The translations under genes were made by a program, and so were the position numbers. A model generated the notes under the pieces. It saw only the letters and a list, made by a program, of their open reading frames with translations, was not told the DNA's origin and did no database searches. 64,000 bases of DNA. Origin: Elizabethkingia occulta. Lineage in GTDB: Bacteria; Bacteroidota; Bacteroidia; Flavobacteriales; Weeksellaceae. Location: the NCBI RefSeq assembly GCF_002023715.1, contig NZ_MAHX01000021.1:186001-250000 (forward strand), given 5' to 3'. This document shows positions 24,286-33,447 of this stretch, piece by piece (within the stretch, counting starts at the first letter, position 1; the number at the start of each line of letters is the position of its first letter).

Positions 24286-25092
24286 ATGAAAAGAATACCT
24301 GCAATTAATATCCAGCACTTTGTGGAGGGTATTAGAATAAATGATGGAAATAATATAAATGATAATAAAGATTATTTTTCTTATTTCTCGGATGCTATTG
24401 ATAGGGCAAAGAATTTTGCAATAGGTCCGTTTTTTTGGTTTATTCCAAACAATTATCAGTTAAAAATCAAATGGGTAAGTAATAATGCCGGCATGCTTAC
24501 ACCTTACAGTAATGAGGAATGGTACAACAAAGGGCCTGAGTTTTTTGCCGATCAGCTGCATCCGGACGATCGGGATTATGTTTTGTCAGCCTGCATTTTT
24601 ATTTATAAGATTTTTGCAGACACCAAAACGATAAATAAAGAAAATTTTGTATTTAATATATACGCCCGGTTTCTGGACAGGCATAAGGAATACAGATGGA
24701 GGGTTATACAAGTCGCAAAGATCTATATGAATGAACAGAATCAAATAGAAAGTGCATTGCATATTATCTATGACCTGTCGCATTTACAGATCAAAAACAT
24801 GCCTTTACTTTCACTGGTAGATATAAATAATAACCATGTTCAGTATTTTAAAAGCTTTGAAGAAAGTATTGAGCCTGAGTATGTTGATATACCAGTAATA
24901 ACCAAGCGCGAAAAAGAAATTCTCCAGTTAATGGCACAGGGAGATAATACCCCTATAATTGCCCAAAAACTATTTATATCTTATCACACAGTACAAAATC
25001 ATAAAAGGAATCTGAGGAAGAAAACGAATACTAAAACATCTTCGGAGCTTATTGCTTATGTGATTAAATACAATATATTATTTATCTCCTGA
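24286..25092 (+). CDS. PAS-LuxR transcriptional regulator C
   Basis: 268 residues, ATG start. The PAS-like region (about 38-178) has GPFFWFIPNN, LHPDDRDYV, YRWRVIQVAK and YDLSHL. The LuxR-type HTH (about 202-268) has REKEILQLMAQGDNTPIIA, LFISYHTVQNHKRNL and KTSSELIAY. Compared with A and B the recognition segment changes TVENHK to TVQNHK. It carries its own copy of the inverted-repeat promoter (P5), so it is likely a target of the family, by autoregulation or under A or B. No receiver domain is present, so it is not a classical response regulator. Confidence 0.86.
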   Translation: MKRIPAINIQHFVEGIRINDGNNINDNKDYFSYFSDAIDRAKNFAIGPFFWFIPNNYQLKIKWVSNNAGMLTPYSNEEWYNKGPEFFADQLHPDDRDYVLSACIFIYKIFADTKTINKENFVFNIYARFLDRHKEYRWRVIQVAKIYMNEQNQIESALHIIYDLSHLQIKNMPLLSLVDINNNHVQYFKSFEESIEPEYVDIPVITKREKEILQLMAQGDNTPIIAQKLFISYHTVQNHKRNLRKKTNTKTSSELIAYVIKYNILFIS

Positions 25093-25149
25093 TATAGTAT
25101 TGATATATAGTATTCATTTATTTTTTTTTGATACAATAATTAATCTGAT

Positions 25150-26448
25150 TCAGGAATGTTGTAATGCCTTTTTATAAACCTGCAATGCACGTTGTCTTGC
25201 TACATCATGCTGTATTATAGGAGGCATTATATTTTGTTGAAAGCCCGGATTCCATTTTTTTATATATTGTAAATCTTTGTCAAATTTCTGCGTTTGGGCT
25301 GTTGGATTAAAAATCCTGAAATAAGGTGCTGCATCACAACCACAACCCGCTGCCCATTGCCAATTGCCATTATTGGCGGACAAATCATAATCGAGAAGTT
25401 TTTCCGCAAAATAAGCTTCACCCCAACGCCAGTCAATAAGCAGATGTTTGCATAGGAAGCTCGCAACAATCATTCGTACTCGGTTGTGCATGAAGCCTGT
25501 AGAGTTGAGCTGCCGCATACCGGCATCTACTATCGGATAGCCGGTTTCGCCTTTGCACCAAAGCTGGAATTCTTCTTCATTATTGCGCCATTCAATATAA
25601 TCGTACTGAGTTTTAAAGCTTTGGTGAACAACCTGAGGGAAATGATAAAGAATCTGCATAAAGAACTCCCTCCAGATAAGTTCTGACAGCCATGTATCGT
25701 TATGTTTAACCGCAAAAGAAACACATTCTCGTATCGAAATAGTGCCGAACCTTAAAGCGATGCCTAAGTGAGACGTTTTATCTAAAGCCGGAAAATCTCT
25801 ATACAAGCTGTAATCTTTTACAATTTCAAGATCGGGTTCGGGCTTTTGGAATACAAAATCTGTTTTTTTGAAACCAATATCTGATAAAGCTGTAATTTCC
25901 TGTGGGACAGCTTTATAAAGACTGTTTAAATCTGTTTTTGCTGCTGTATAATGTTCCGGCTGAAGCTCGCTTCGCCATTTTTTAGCATAAGGTGTGTAAA
26001 TAGTGTAGGGAAGGCCATCTGTTTTTACAATTTCAGACTGATCGAAAATAACCTGATCTTTGAAATCGTAAAATCGAATTGCATGTTGTTCTAAAAATGT
26101 TTTTACAGCCTTATCTCTTTTTATTGCCAGAGGCTCATAATCTCGATTGCAGTATACAGCTTGTACCTGATATTGTGTTATAATTTTTTTAAAAACTTCT
26201 AAAGGCTTTCCATGGTATACCTGAAGAGTTGAATTGTATTTATGAAGTGTATCGTTAATTGATATTAATGCCTGATGTATATAATCGACGCGACGATCAC
26301 AGGGATCATTTAACTGATCGAGAATCTCTCTGTCAAAAATAAATATAGGAATTACCGGTAAACCAGAAGCTAAAGCCTGTTGTAATCCCTTATTGTCTTC
26401 TGTACGTAAATCTCTTCGAAACCAGTAAATAACAATTTTATTTTCCAT
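25150..26448 (-). CDS. DNA photolyase / cryptochrome family
   Basis: 432 residues from the ATG at 26446-26448; an in-frame TTG sits 6 nt upstream. The N-terminal alpha/beta antenna-binding domain begins with IVIYWFRRDLRTEDN. The C-terminal FAD-binding helical domain has ELIWREFFMQILYHFPQV, the DAGMRQLNSTGFMHNRVRM segment, DWRWGEAYFAEKLLDYD and NNGNWQWAAG. This is the class I CPD-photolyase pattern: light-driven repair of UV pyrimidine dimers, with FAD as the catalytic cofactor. Its start overlaps the end of the lipocalin gene by 11 nt, so it is the last gene of a MarR-lipocalin-photolyase operon. Confidence 0.93.
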   Translation of the reverse strand: MENKIVIYWFRRDLRTEDNKGLQQALASGLPVIPIFIFDREILDQLNDPCDRRVDYIHQALISINDTLHKYNSTLQVYHGKPLEVFKKIITQYQVQAVYCNRDYEPLAIKRDKAVKTFLEQHAIRFYDFKDQVIFDQSEIVKTDGLPYTIYTPYAKKWRSELQPEHYTAAKTDLNSLYKAVPQEITALSDIGFKKTDFVFQKPEPDLEIVKDYSLYRDFPALDKTSHLGIALRFGTISIRECVSFAVKHNDTWLSELIWREFFMQILYHFPQVVHQSFKTQYDYIEWRNNEEEFQLWCKGETGYPIVDAGMRQLNSTGFMHNRVRMIVASFLCKHLLIDWRWGEAYFAEKLLDYDLSANNGNWQWAAGCGCDAAPYFRIFNPTAQTQKFDKDLQYIKKWNPGFQQNIMPPIIQHDVARQRALQVYKKALQHS

Positions 26449-26995
26449 TTGCAAAAGGATTATTTTTATCCTGCTTCACCCATATTAATTTTGAGGTATC
26501 ATAACCAATTGATTGAGCTTTTTTCAGGTATTCTTCCTTAATATTCTCAGGTATTGATTTTTCACGCGAAAGTATCCATAGGTATTTCAGATTTTGTCCT
26601 GCAACCAAAGCATATTTGTAATCTTTATCCAGGGCAATAACATTGTAACCCGCGTAAAAAGGTTTGAAAAAACTCACCTTCAGCGCAGCAGTTGTTTTAT
26701 CGTTTCTGAATTTAGCACTGCCAATTGCAGATTTCCATTCTTTTGTTTCGGTATTGTAACCGCTGTTTAGAACTTTAATTTCTCCGTTATCTTTAAAGCT
26801 GTAGTGTGCCGTTACATTGTCTAGATTCTTTTCAAACTTATAGTCGAATCTTGCAATCTCATACCAGGTACCGAGATACCGATTTGCATCAAAACTTTCA
26901 ATAGGCTTAGCATTTTTTGGAATATTGGAACAAGATGATAGGAATGCCAGTATGGTAAGCGTAAGAGCTGTACCGAGTATAATTTTATTTTTCAT
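26438..26995 (-). CDS. blc: Outer-membrane lipocalin lipoprotein (Blc-like)
   Basis: 185 residues with lipobox Cys22 (FLSSCSNIPK). The lipocalin signature NRYLGTWYEIARFDYKFE is followed by the Blc-type strands (NVTAHYSFKDNGEIKVLNSG, WKSAIGSAKFRN, KVSFFKPFYAGYNVIALD) and WILSREKSIPE. It is a lipid-binding beta-barrel anchored in the outer membrane, known from E. coli Blc to bind lysophospholipids under envelope stress. It lies in an operon between a MarR regulator and a photolyase, an arrangement that suggests a joint response to membrane and light or oxidative damage. Confidence 0.92.
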   Translation of the reverse strand: MKNKIILGTALTLTILAFLSSCSNIPKNAKPIESFDANRYLGTWYEIARFDYKFEKNLDNVTAHYSFKDNGEIKVLNSGYNTETKEWKSAIGSAKFRNDKTTAALKVSFFKPFYAGYNVIALDKDYKYALVAGQNLKYLWILSREKSIPENIKEEYLKKAQSIGYDTSKLIWVKQDKNNPFANGK

Positions 26996-26996
26996 T

Positions 26997-27665
26997 TTAT
27001 ACTGCTTTATAGTTATTTTCAGAAACTTTGTCCAGAAGTTCAGATGATTCTATATTCTGAGTAAATATGGGATGGTGAAATTCATTGAGTTTATTTAATA
27101 ATTCAATCAATTTCATTTTCTCTTTATATGTAAGATTTCCTGCCACAATTTGTGTAGCCTGACGTATTTTTTCCATTTGAGCATCCAAAGCATGTAATCC
27201 TTCTGGTGTAATTCGAATAATTTTGCTTCTCTTATCCGTTTCAGAGTCTGATTGTTCTATCCAACCCTGTTGAAGAAGTCTGTTGATAATTTGAATTCCG
27301 GCAGGCTTTTCCTGAATGTTCTTTTTAATAAGCTCCATTTTTGTCATACCACCAAAAGCCCTGAGGTTAATGAGATATATAAATTCTTCCTGCGTAGAGA
27401 AAGCAGAACCAAATATTGCGGATTTGGAATAAGTTTTGGCATAACGGTTCATATGTACCAGCAACGTGCTGATTACACTTTCCGGCGTCCTTTTATTCTC
27501 TTTTCCTTCCCAATAAGGTTCGGTAAAAGACTCTTCTTCTGTTACCTGATTTGCAATCCAGCTCTTAAAGCTTTCAATATTGTGATCGTACTGATTTGTT
27601 TTTTGTATTTCAGTTTCAAATTGCTCAATAAGTTTTATAGTATCTTTTATTAGTGTATAATCCAT
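26997..27665 (-). CDS. MarR family transcriptional regulator
   Basis: 222 residues from the ATG of MDYTLIKD; an upstream in-frame TTG at 27692 is rejected. The N-terminal third is an extra helical region. The winged helix lies at about 95-165, with REEFIYLINLRAFGGMTK-like start (EEFIYLINL), KNIQEKPAGIQIINRLLQQGWI and the wing SETDKRSKIIRITPEG. Its stop is 1 nt before the lipocalin start, so it probably controls its own operon with the lipocalin and photolyase. The ligand is unknown. Confidence 0.85.
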   Translation of the reverse strand: MDYTLIKDTIKLIEQFETEIQKTNQYDHNIESFKSWIANQVTEEESFTEPYWEGKENKRTPESVISTLLVHMNRYAKTYSKSAIFGSAFSTQEEFIYLINLRAFGGMTKMELIKKNIQEKPAGIQIINRLLQQGWIEQSDSETDKRSKIIRITPEGLHALDAQMEKIRQATQIVAGNLTYKEKMKLIELLNKLNEFHHPIFTQNIESSELLDKVSENNYKAV

Positions 27666-28205
27666 GGTAAAAGAATATTTAATAGTATTCAAATATACTA
27701 ATTATTCACCATTAAAGTATATTTTTGTGCTTTTTAATTTTATTGTTTTATATAAAAACACACCTATAAGGACAGATCTATGAAAAAGGCTGTATTCAGA
27801 TGACTAAGCTAAATACGCCTGACTTTAGCTTAGAAGTTATCATATTGATTTTATCAAGACATATTCATTTACAAATCCTTCAGCTATTCAGCATAATAAT
27901 AAAGCTGTTTAAACTTTTTTATTAAACCACAAAAGCCACAAAAGCTTTATTTTAAATACTTTAGTGTTTTTTTAAGTTTAAATACTTTGCACATAGAAGT
28001 TCATATAAACTTTTAAAAATTTTTGATTTTTATTCTTTTTTGAGAACTTTTATCATATCTAACATCTGTACAGGTAGCTTTTGTTTCTTTTGATATTATG
28101 CTTAAAATGAGTTTTAAGCATAATTATTTATACTTTTAATGTCCTGCTAAAAAGTTTAAATAAGTTTAATGTAAAATACATTTGAATTTGATGACTGATG
28201 GATAC
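27666..28205. other. Long AT-rich intergenic region
   Basis: About 540 bp upstream of the MarR operon and downstream of the hexosaminidase gene. It contains no ORF of note, no strong hairpin and no copy of the inverted-repeat operator. Short repeats of the type CCACAAAAG (27926-27945) are visible. The MarR operon promoter should lie at its left end. Confidence 0.5.
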
Positions 28206-28228
28206 AAAAAAGGAAAGCATTGCTTTCC
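28206..28228 (-). terminator. Intrinsic terminator of the hexosaminidase gene
   Basis: Stem GGAAAGCA (28212-28219) with TGCTTTCC (28221-28228), followed on the minus strand by six T residues. It is 28 nt past the stop. Confidence 0.8.
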
Positions 28229-28255
28229 CTTTATGAATATTGAGTTAAATCAGTT

Positions 28256-30514
28256 TTAGTGGTAGAACCAATTATCAGGAATTGGTTGAGGTTCAGAATT
28301 ATTGACACTATAATAAAGCTTCAACGTAAATCCGCCTCCGGCTTCAATAAAGTCTATATCTATCGGATGATAGCCAGCTTCCAGAGCAATTTGTCCGCTT
28401 TTCATAACCGGTGCATGCTGGCCATCGTTATCGACAACCAATTGTTCTGCAATTTTTAAAACTCCACCGTCATCACATGTAAAGTAGAAATTATAAATTC
28501 CTTTTTCCGGAACACGAATCATTCCTTTTATTTTTGTTCCAAAGGCCGGCATTTTTATAGTATCACTCAGTTTTACATTAGAGATAATCTCATTCTTTAC
28601 AACTTCACCCTTAATGCCTTTTGTATTTGGAAATACACCAGAGTAGAATGTTGCATTTAATCCCGGAGCAACTGATTTTGTTTTTACAGCCGGATACCAT
28701 TTGCTTTGTTTAACCTGTACCTGATACAATTCGCTTTTGGCTCCCGAGGAAGAGATTGTTGCAAACCGGATTTTAGCAGGCTCGCGGATGATTAACGAAT
28801 TTTGTAATACAGGGCTGGAAGCAGTCGGTAACGAGCCATCCTGTGTATAATGTATTTTGCTTGTGGCTAAAGGGTTATTTACTTTTAATACAGATTGTCC
28901 ATCTACAATAACCTGTTCATCGGCAAAGCCAGTAAGGTCTGGCATCCGGTAACGGTAATCTTTTTTATCCCATAGATTGTAATGTTGAATTACCCGCTGC
29001 TGGTAAGATGAATACAGATCTTTGTCTGTCCATACTCTTTCTGCAAGAGCTGTTAAACGGGGAAGTATCATAAATTCCAGTCGTTCACGCGACGGAATCA
29101 TTTCTGACCACATATTGGCCTGTGCTCCCTGAATAAGATGGTGCTTCTCCTGAGGTATATCGGCAGGAATCACCTTCATGTTATAAACGCTTTCTAGTGA
29201 ACTACTGTTGGGTAAGTAATCGAAGTATAGCGGATTTGTAGGAGACATAATCAAAGGGTGATTGCGATTTACAGCTTCCAGAGGAGCATTCTTTTTCCAG
29301 CCACGCCAGTACATAACAGTCATGTTTGGATCAGACGGACCATCCAGTATTTCGTCCCAGCCAATAGCTGTTTTCCCTTTTGATTGGATAAAATTATTCA
29401 CACGTTTTACAAAATAGCTTTGAAGATCATGCAGAGAGTTTAGCTTTTCTTTCTGCATTAGTTTCTGACAAAGAACAGATTTGCTCCAGCTGGTTTGTTC
29501 CACTTCATCGGCTCCGATATGAATATAACGGGAAGGAAATAAATCCATAACCTCTTTTAGTACATTCTGAATAAATTGATAAGAACTTTCTTTGGCTGGA
29601 TTAATGGGAACTGAAAACTGTTTTCCCCATCCTGAGGTAATACCGTCCAGTAAAAGTTCGGGATATGCAGCCGTAGCAATCATCATATGTCCGGGCATAT
29701 CAATTTCCGGAATGATCTCAATATTTTGTGAGGCTGCATAGGCTACAATGTCTTTAATATCCTTCTGGGTATAGTAGCCACCATATTGTTGCTTTCCGTT
29801 TATAGTTCGTAGGTGCTCTTTAGGCAGCTCAAAGTCCGGATTTTCTTTTGCTTTCTCCAGGCAGGCAAGATCTTGATTGTTGAATTCACGCCATGCTCCC
29901 TGTTCTGTTAGTTTTGGATATTTTTTTATTTCAATGCGCCATCCCTGGTCATCGGTAAGATGTAGGTGCAGTTTGTTGAACTTGTATGATGCTAATAAGT
30001 CTATGAATTTGTATAAATATTCTTTGGAAAAGAAATGTCTTGCAACATCCAGTTCTGCACCGCGCCAACTGTAAGCAGGGCTGTCCTGTATAGACAGTGT
30101 CGGAAGTTGTGTGTTACCAGAAAGCTGGTAGAGCTGCTGTAACGTTTGTAAAGCGTATAAAGCACCTGCTTCAGCGGAAGCAGATATTTCAATTTTATTA
30201 TTGGTAATCTGTAGTTTATAGGCTTCCGGTTTTAGATCAGACTGAATTTTTATCCGAAGATCTGCCTGTGCAGAATTGCCTTTTTTACGGATAACTGATG
30301 TGCTGAAAAGCGATTGGCTGATAAAACGCTCTGCTCGTTTCCATGATTGTTTTGCTTCTACTGAATAGGTAATTGTATTGTTTTTCAGAGAAAAGCTTCC
30401 GGTCGTTTGTTCCAACTTTGCCGGATAGGGAATAAGAGCCGGAACCTGTAATTCTTGCCCTGAAAAGAGCAAAGAACCTATAACACAGGTGAAAATTGTG
30501 GAAAGTATTTTCAT
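28256..30514 (-). CDS. GH20 beta-N-acetylhexosaminidase with PA14 domain
   Basis: 752 residues from the ATG of MKILSTIF; an upstream TTG gives a longer frame I reject. Signal peptide (1-20), then a GH20b domain (about 25-145), and the GH20 catalytic barrel (about 146-500) with WRGAELDVARHF, HLHLTDDQGWRIEIK and the catalytic pair Asp336-Glu337 in HIGADEVEQTSW. A C-terminal chitobiase-like fragment (about 520-600) precedes a PA14-type beta domain (about 610-752). It removes terminal GlcNAc/GalNAc outside the cytoplasm, plausibly downstream of the Endo F-like GH18 at 8531. It stands alone. Confidence 0.92.
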   Translation of the reverse strand: MKILSTIFTCVIGSLLFSGQELQVPALIPYPAKLEQTTGSFSLKNNTITYSVEAKQSWKRAERFISQSLFSTSVIRKKGNSAQADLRIKIQSDLKPEAYKLQITNNKIEISASAEAGALYALQTLQQLYQLSGNTQLPTLSIQDSPAYSWRGAELDVARHFFSKEYLYKFIDLLASYKFNKLHLHLTDDQGWRIEIKKYPKLTEQGAWREFNNQDLACLEKAKENPDFELPKEHLRTINGKQQYGGYYTQKDIKDIVAYAASQNIEIIPEIDMPGHMMIATAAYPELLLDGITSGWGKQFSVPINPAKESSYQFIQNVLKEVMDLFPSRYIHIGADEVEQTSWSKSVLCQKLMQKEKLNSLHDLQSYFVKRVNNFIQSKGKTAIGWDEILDGPSDPNMTVMYWRGWKKNAPLEAVNRNHPLIMSPTNPLYFDYLPNSSSLESVYNMKVIPADIPQEKHHLIQGAQANMWSEMIPSRERLEFMILPRLTALAERVWTDKDLYSSYQQRVIQHYNLWDKKDYRYRMPDLTGFADEQVIVDGQSVLKVNNPLATSKIHYTQDGSLPTASSPVLQNSLIIREPAKIRFATISSSGAKSELYQVQVKQSKWYPAVKTKSVAPGLNATFYSGVFPNTKGIKGEVVKNEIISNVKLSDTIKMPAFGTKIKGMIRVPEKGIYNFYFTCDDGGVLKIAEQLVVDNDGQHAPVMKSGQIALEAGYHPIDIDFIEAGGGFTLKLYYSVNNSEPQPIPDNWFYH

Positions 30515-30864
30515 GTTTGAATTAGTTTTTCCCAAAAATAGGACTTTTTTCTGTTTTATTCAATGTTATAATTTGCCGTCTTTTATATAAGAACTTATAT
30601 TTATTTTAATGATTTTCAGTTGTTTATGTGTTTTGTACTTTTTCTTTTTATTATATTTGATTACTAATTTTTAAAATGTTTAATATGAAAATATAGTATA
30701 AATACTCTGAATGAGTATTTGTATAAAATGTCTGATGCAAAGAAGAGACTTTATTCACCGAGCTGAATGGGTCTCTTTGTTTATTAATAGAATGAATATA
30801 ATTAATGTTGACAAAGTATTGTAGCATTTAGTAATTTAGCCGGCAAAGTATTTATAATCAGCGG
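30515..30864. other. Divergent intergenic region with a hairpin
   Basis: Upstream region of both the GH20 and AraC-type genes. AAGAGAC (30743-30749) and GTCTCTT (30771-30777) form a stem with an inner TTCA/TGAA pair. It may be a leader hairpin or terminator. No ORF is seen. Confidence 0.35.
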
Positions 30865-31950
30865 ATGGATATAAACCTTTTAATTCTTTTACTGACAGCA
30901 GGAGGACTAATTCTATTGTCCTTTCTTTTGCTTAGTAATGCTATCAGGGTAAACGGGAAACCTAATTTTTATTTCGGAATATGTTTACTCATTTGGTCAA
31001 GTTTCTTTTGGGACGATTTGCTATTGGGTGATTTATTACAAAATCAGATCGTTTATATAATTACTCGGTTTATTCAGTTTTTAGCACCATTAGTTTTTTA
31101 TCAGAGTGTTCATTTTTACTCCAATCCATATTATAAATATAAAATAAAAGATACCGGGCATCTGATATTGGCCTTCTTGTTTTTGATATTGTTGTGCAGT
31201 GAATCAATAATAAATCCTCGGCAATTCCATATTATATACCTTACTTTGGTTCTGGGGAATGCATTGTTTTATACAGGATTATCCTATCTGAAAATCCTAA
31301 AACATCGGAAGAATATTGAATCTTTTGCTTCCAATAAAGAGAATATAGACCTTAGTTGGATTACCTGGATTATTTACGCTACTATTGCAGCATCACTTGC
31401 CACAGCTTTTTATAATGTGTTTTCTGGTGAAAGATCATTGAATATTTATATCAGCTTTTTCTTTATGCTTGTAGTCTATATTGTTGCTTATTATACTGTT
31501 CAGCAGAAAGAAATCTATCCGAAAGGATTAGAGGCAAGGGATATTGAAACAGAGTTTTCTGAAGTTACTTCTGGTACAAGAAGCAAGCTGATGGATGATG
31601 CAGAGCTTGAAGACCTTAAGGTAAAGCTTACAATTCTTATGGAGACTGCTAAACCTTATCTGGAAAGTGAACTGAATTTAGTTAAGCTTGCTTCAAAAAT
31701 AGATGTTTCTGCGCATCAGCTTTCTTATGTGCTTAATCAAGGTTTTGATGAGAATTTCTTTCATTTTGTCAATAAATACAGAGTTAAAAAGGCAGAAGAG
31801 CTATTAACAAGTCCTGCTTACAAACAATATACAATATTGGCGATAGGATATGAAGCAGGGTTTAATTCGAAAACATCATTTAATAATGCGTTTAAAAAAA
31901 TAACTTCTTTTACACCTACAGAATACCGGAAAAAACGTTCAGATTTATAA
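30865..31950 (+). CDS. Membrane-embedded AraC family regulator
   Basis: 361 residues. The N-terminal 215 residues form about seven hydrophobic helices (for example LLILLLTAGGLILLSFLLL and the ISFFFMLVVYIVAYYTV helix). A linker leads to a C-terminal AraC-type HTH (about 255-361) with LNLVKLASKIDVSAHQLSYV, FFHFVNKYRVKKAEELL and FNSKTSFNNAFKKITSFTP. This architecture is common in Flavobacteriia and suggests direct sensing in the membrane with DNA binding at the cytoplasmic face. The next gene on the same strand, an SDR, is a possible target. The signal is unknown. Confidence 0.88.
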   Translation: MDINLLILLLTAGGLILLSFLLLSNAIRVNGKPNFYFGICLLIWSSFFWDDLLLGDLLQNQIVYIITRFIQFLAPLVFYQSVHFYSNPYYKYKIKDTGHLILAFLFLILLCSESIINPRQFHIIYLTLVLGNALFYTGLSYLKILKHRKNIESFASNKENIDLSWITWIIYATIAASLATAFYNVFSGERSLNIYISFFFMLVVYIVAYYTVQQKEIYPKGLEARDIETEFSEVTSGTRSKLMDDAELEDLKVKLTILMETAKPYLESELNLVKLASKIDVSAHQLSYVLNQGFDENFFHFVNKYRVKKAEELLTSPAYKQYTILAIGYEAGFNSKTSFNNAFKKITSFTPTEYRKKRSDL

Positions 31951-32073
31951 AAGTGTTCATTTTTATTGTTGTAAATCAGTGCGTTAATTAATTTGTCTGA
32001 TTTTGTTCCGATTGATAAAACGGAGCATTTCCACCTATCACTTCATCTACTTTTGTGCTATAATATTTAGAGT

Positions 32074-32862
32074 ATGAAAGATTCGTATGCTGTAATTACA
32101 GGAGCTAGTCAGGGGCTGGGAAAAGCTTTTGCTGAAGAATTGGCTAAAGAAAAGAATAACCTGATCCTTGTGAGCCTGCCGGGACAAAACCTAAAGGAGT
32201 TTGTAGAAGAGCTGGAATCACAGTATTGTATAAAAGTATGTTATCATGAAACTGATCTTAGCTTAAGAGATAATGTACTGGCTTTGACAGAATGGATTAA
32301 TTCAGAATTTAATATTGATTTACTCATTAACAATGCTGGTATCGGAGGTTCCGGAAAATTTACCGATGTCTCCGGAAGTTACATCGAAAAAATTATTCAG
32401 CTCAACGTATTGGCTATTGCATTGTTAACCCATCAGTTGTTACCTAATTTGCAAAAAAGCCCCAAAGCATATATACTCAATGTTTCCAGCCTTGCCGCTT
32501 TTTCACCCATGGGTTACAAAACCGTATATCCTGCGTCTAAAGCTTTCGTTCATTCATTTTCCAGAGGTTTGTATCAGGAATTAAAGGATACCAATGTATT
32601 CGTAAGTGTTGTAAACCCCGGACCTATGAAAACAAATGCAGAGGTAAGCCGTAGAATAGAGGAGCAGGGCTTTTGGGCAAGAATTACAAGTCTGGATCCG
32701 CATAGAGTTGCCCGCTATTGTATCCGTCAGCTAAAAAAGCGCGATACCGTAATTATGGTAAATCACTTTAGCTGGTTATTATTGAGAATTCTTCCTATAT
32801 GGTTAAAAATGCCTGTGCTGACAAGTAAAATGAAAAGAGAAATTAATGTTATCACTACATAA
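32074..32862 (+). CDS. SDR family oxidoreductase (DltE/YqjQ-like)
   Basis: 262 residues with the Rossmann TGASQGLGKAFAEELA, LINNAGIGGSG, the catalytic Tyr-x3-Lys in YPASKAF and NPGPMKTNAE. The C-terminal part has LKKRDTVIMVNHFSWLLLRILPIWL, an amphipathic or hydrophobic end typical of the membrane-associated short-chain dehydrogenases near fatty-acid enzymes. It is probably cytoplasmic and NAD(P)-dependent; the substrate is undefined. It is 124 nt downstream of the AraC-type gene. Confidence 0.85.
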   Translation: MKDSYAVITGASQGLGKAFAEELAKEKNNLILVSLPGQNLKEFVEELESQYCIKVCYHETDLSLRDNVLALTEWINSEFNIDLLINNAGIGGSGKFTDVSGSYIEKIIQLNVLAIALLTHQLLPNLQKSPKAYILNVSSLAAFSPMGYKTVYPASKAFVHSFSRGLYQELKDTNVFVSVVNPGPMKTNAEVSRRIEEQGFWARITSLDPHRVARYCIRQLKKRDTVIMVNHFSWLLLRILPIWLKMPVLTSKMKREINVITT

Positions 32863-32881
32863 GGTTGCTCAACATTTTGAG

Positions 32882-32989
32882 TTATTTAAGCTCTAGCTTC
32901 ATCATAATATCTGTTTGTTCATCGTTGCCTAATTTGAAAATATGTTTGCCAAATTTCTGATGTAGATCGCTGATGATTTGTATTTTCAT
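32882..32989 (-). pseudogene. N-terminal remnant of a metallophosphoesterase
   Basis: A 35-codon frame from ATG 32987-32989 begins MKIQIISDLHQKFGKH, the exact start of calcineurin-type metallophosphoesterases (SDLH holds the first metal-ligand Asp and His). The frame then loses similarity and stops, without the expected GDxxD/GNHD motifs. The missing part is not found nearby. I read it as a deletion remnant in the short decayed patch between the SDR gene and two orphan genes. Confidence 0.55.
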
Positions 32990-33016
32990 AATTATATAAT
33001 TAAATGCTGAATATTT

Positions 33017-33427
33017 TTACCAGATTACATTATCCGAATATTCTTCATCTCTATATTTGTCAAAATCTCTCAATTTTACCAAACTTCTGCTGATTGCATT
33101 AAATATCCATATAGAAGAGTTTTCAGACCAGGGATCAATTAAAATTTCATATTCATCGTCCATTGCTTTTCGTATGTCATAGATATCTTTTAAATTTTCA
33201 AATATTATTGATTTGCCATCTACCCATAAAATGAGTTCATAGCCACCAATAATACAGTATTTATTATCAATACTTATTACACCACAGCAAGGATCTCCAT
33301 ACATTTCATCTATAAAAATAAATTCATTGTTAGCTTTTTTTACCAGATATATTTTTTCATAAGTATGAACTAATAATAATTCTGTTGTTTCATCTAATAC
33401 AATAAAATTTTTAAATTTTTCAGGCAT
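33017..33427 (-). CDS. Orphan protein of unknown function
   Basis: 136 residues, no signal peptide and no membrane helix. The pattern is beta-rich and acidic: TTELLLVHTYEKIYLVKK, FIFIDEMYGDPCCG, CIIGGYELILWVDGK, then a polar Asp/Tyr-rich end. The repeated beta-hairpin, aromatic character recalls small immunity or beta-propeller-like proteins, but no family is recognised. It is AT-rich and lies directly beside a truncated metallophosphoesterase, so it may be part of a transferred or decaying patch. It follows the lipoprotein gene by 20 nt and is possibly co-transcribed. Confidence 0.6.
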   Translation of the reverse strand: MPEKFKNFIVLDETTELLLVHTYEKIYLVKKANNEFIFIDEMYGDPCCGVISIDNKYCIIGGYELILWVDGKSIIFENLKDIYDIRKAMDDEYEILIDPWSENSSIWIFNAISRSLVKLRDFDKYRDEEYSDNVIW

Positions 33428-33447
33428 AATAGCTTCTTTTTTACCTA

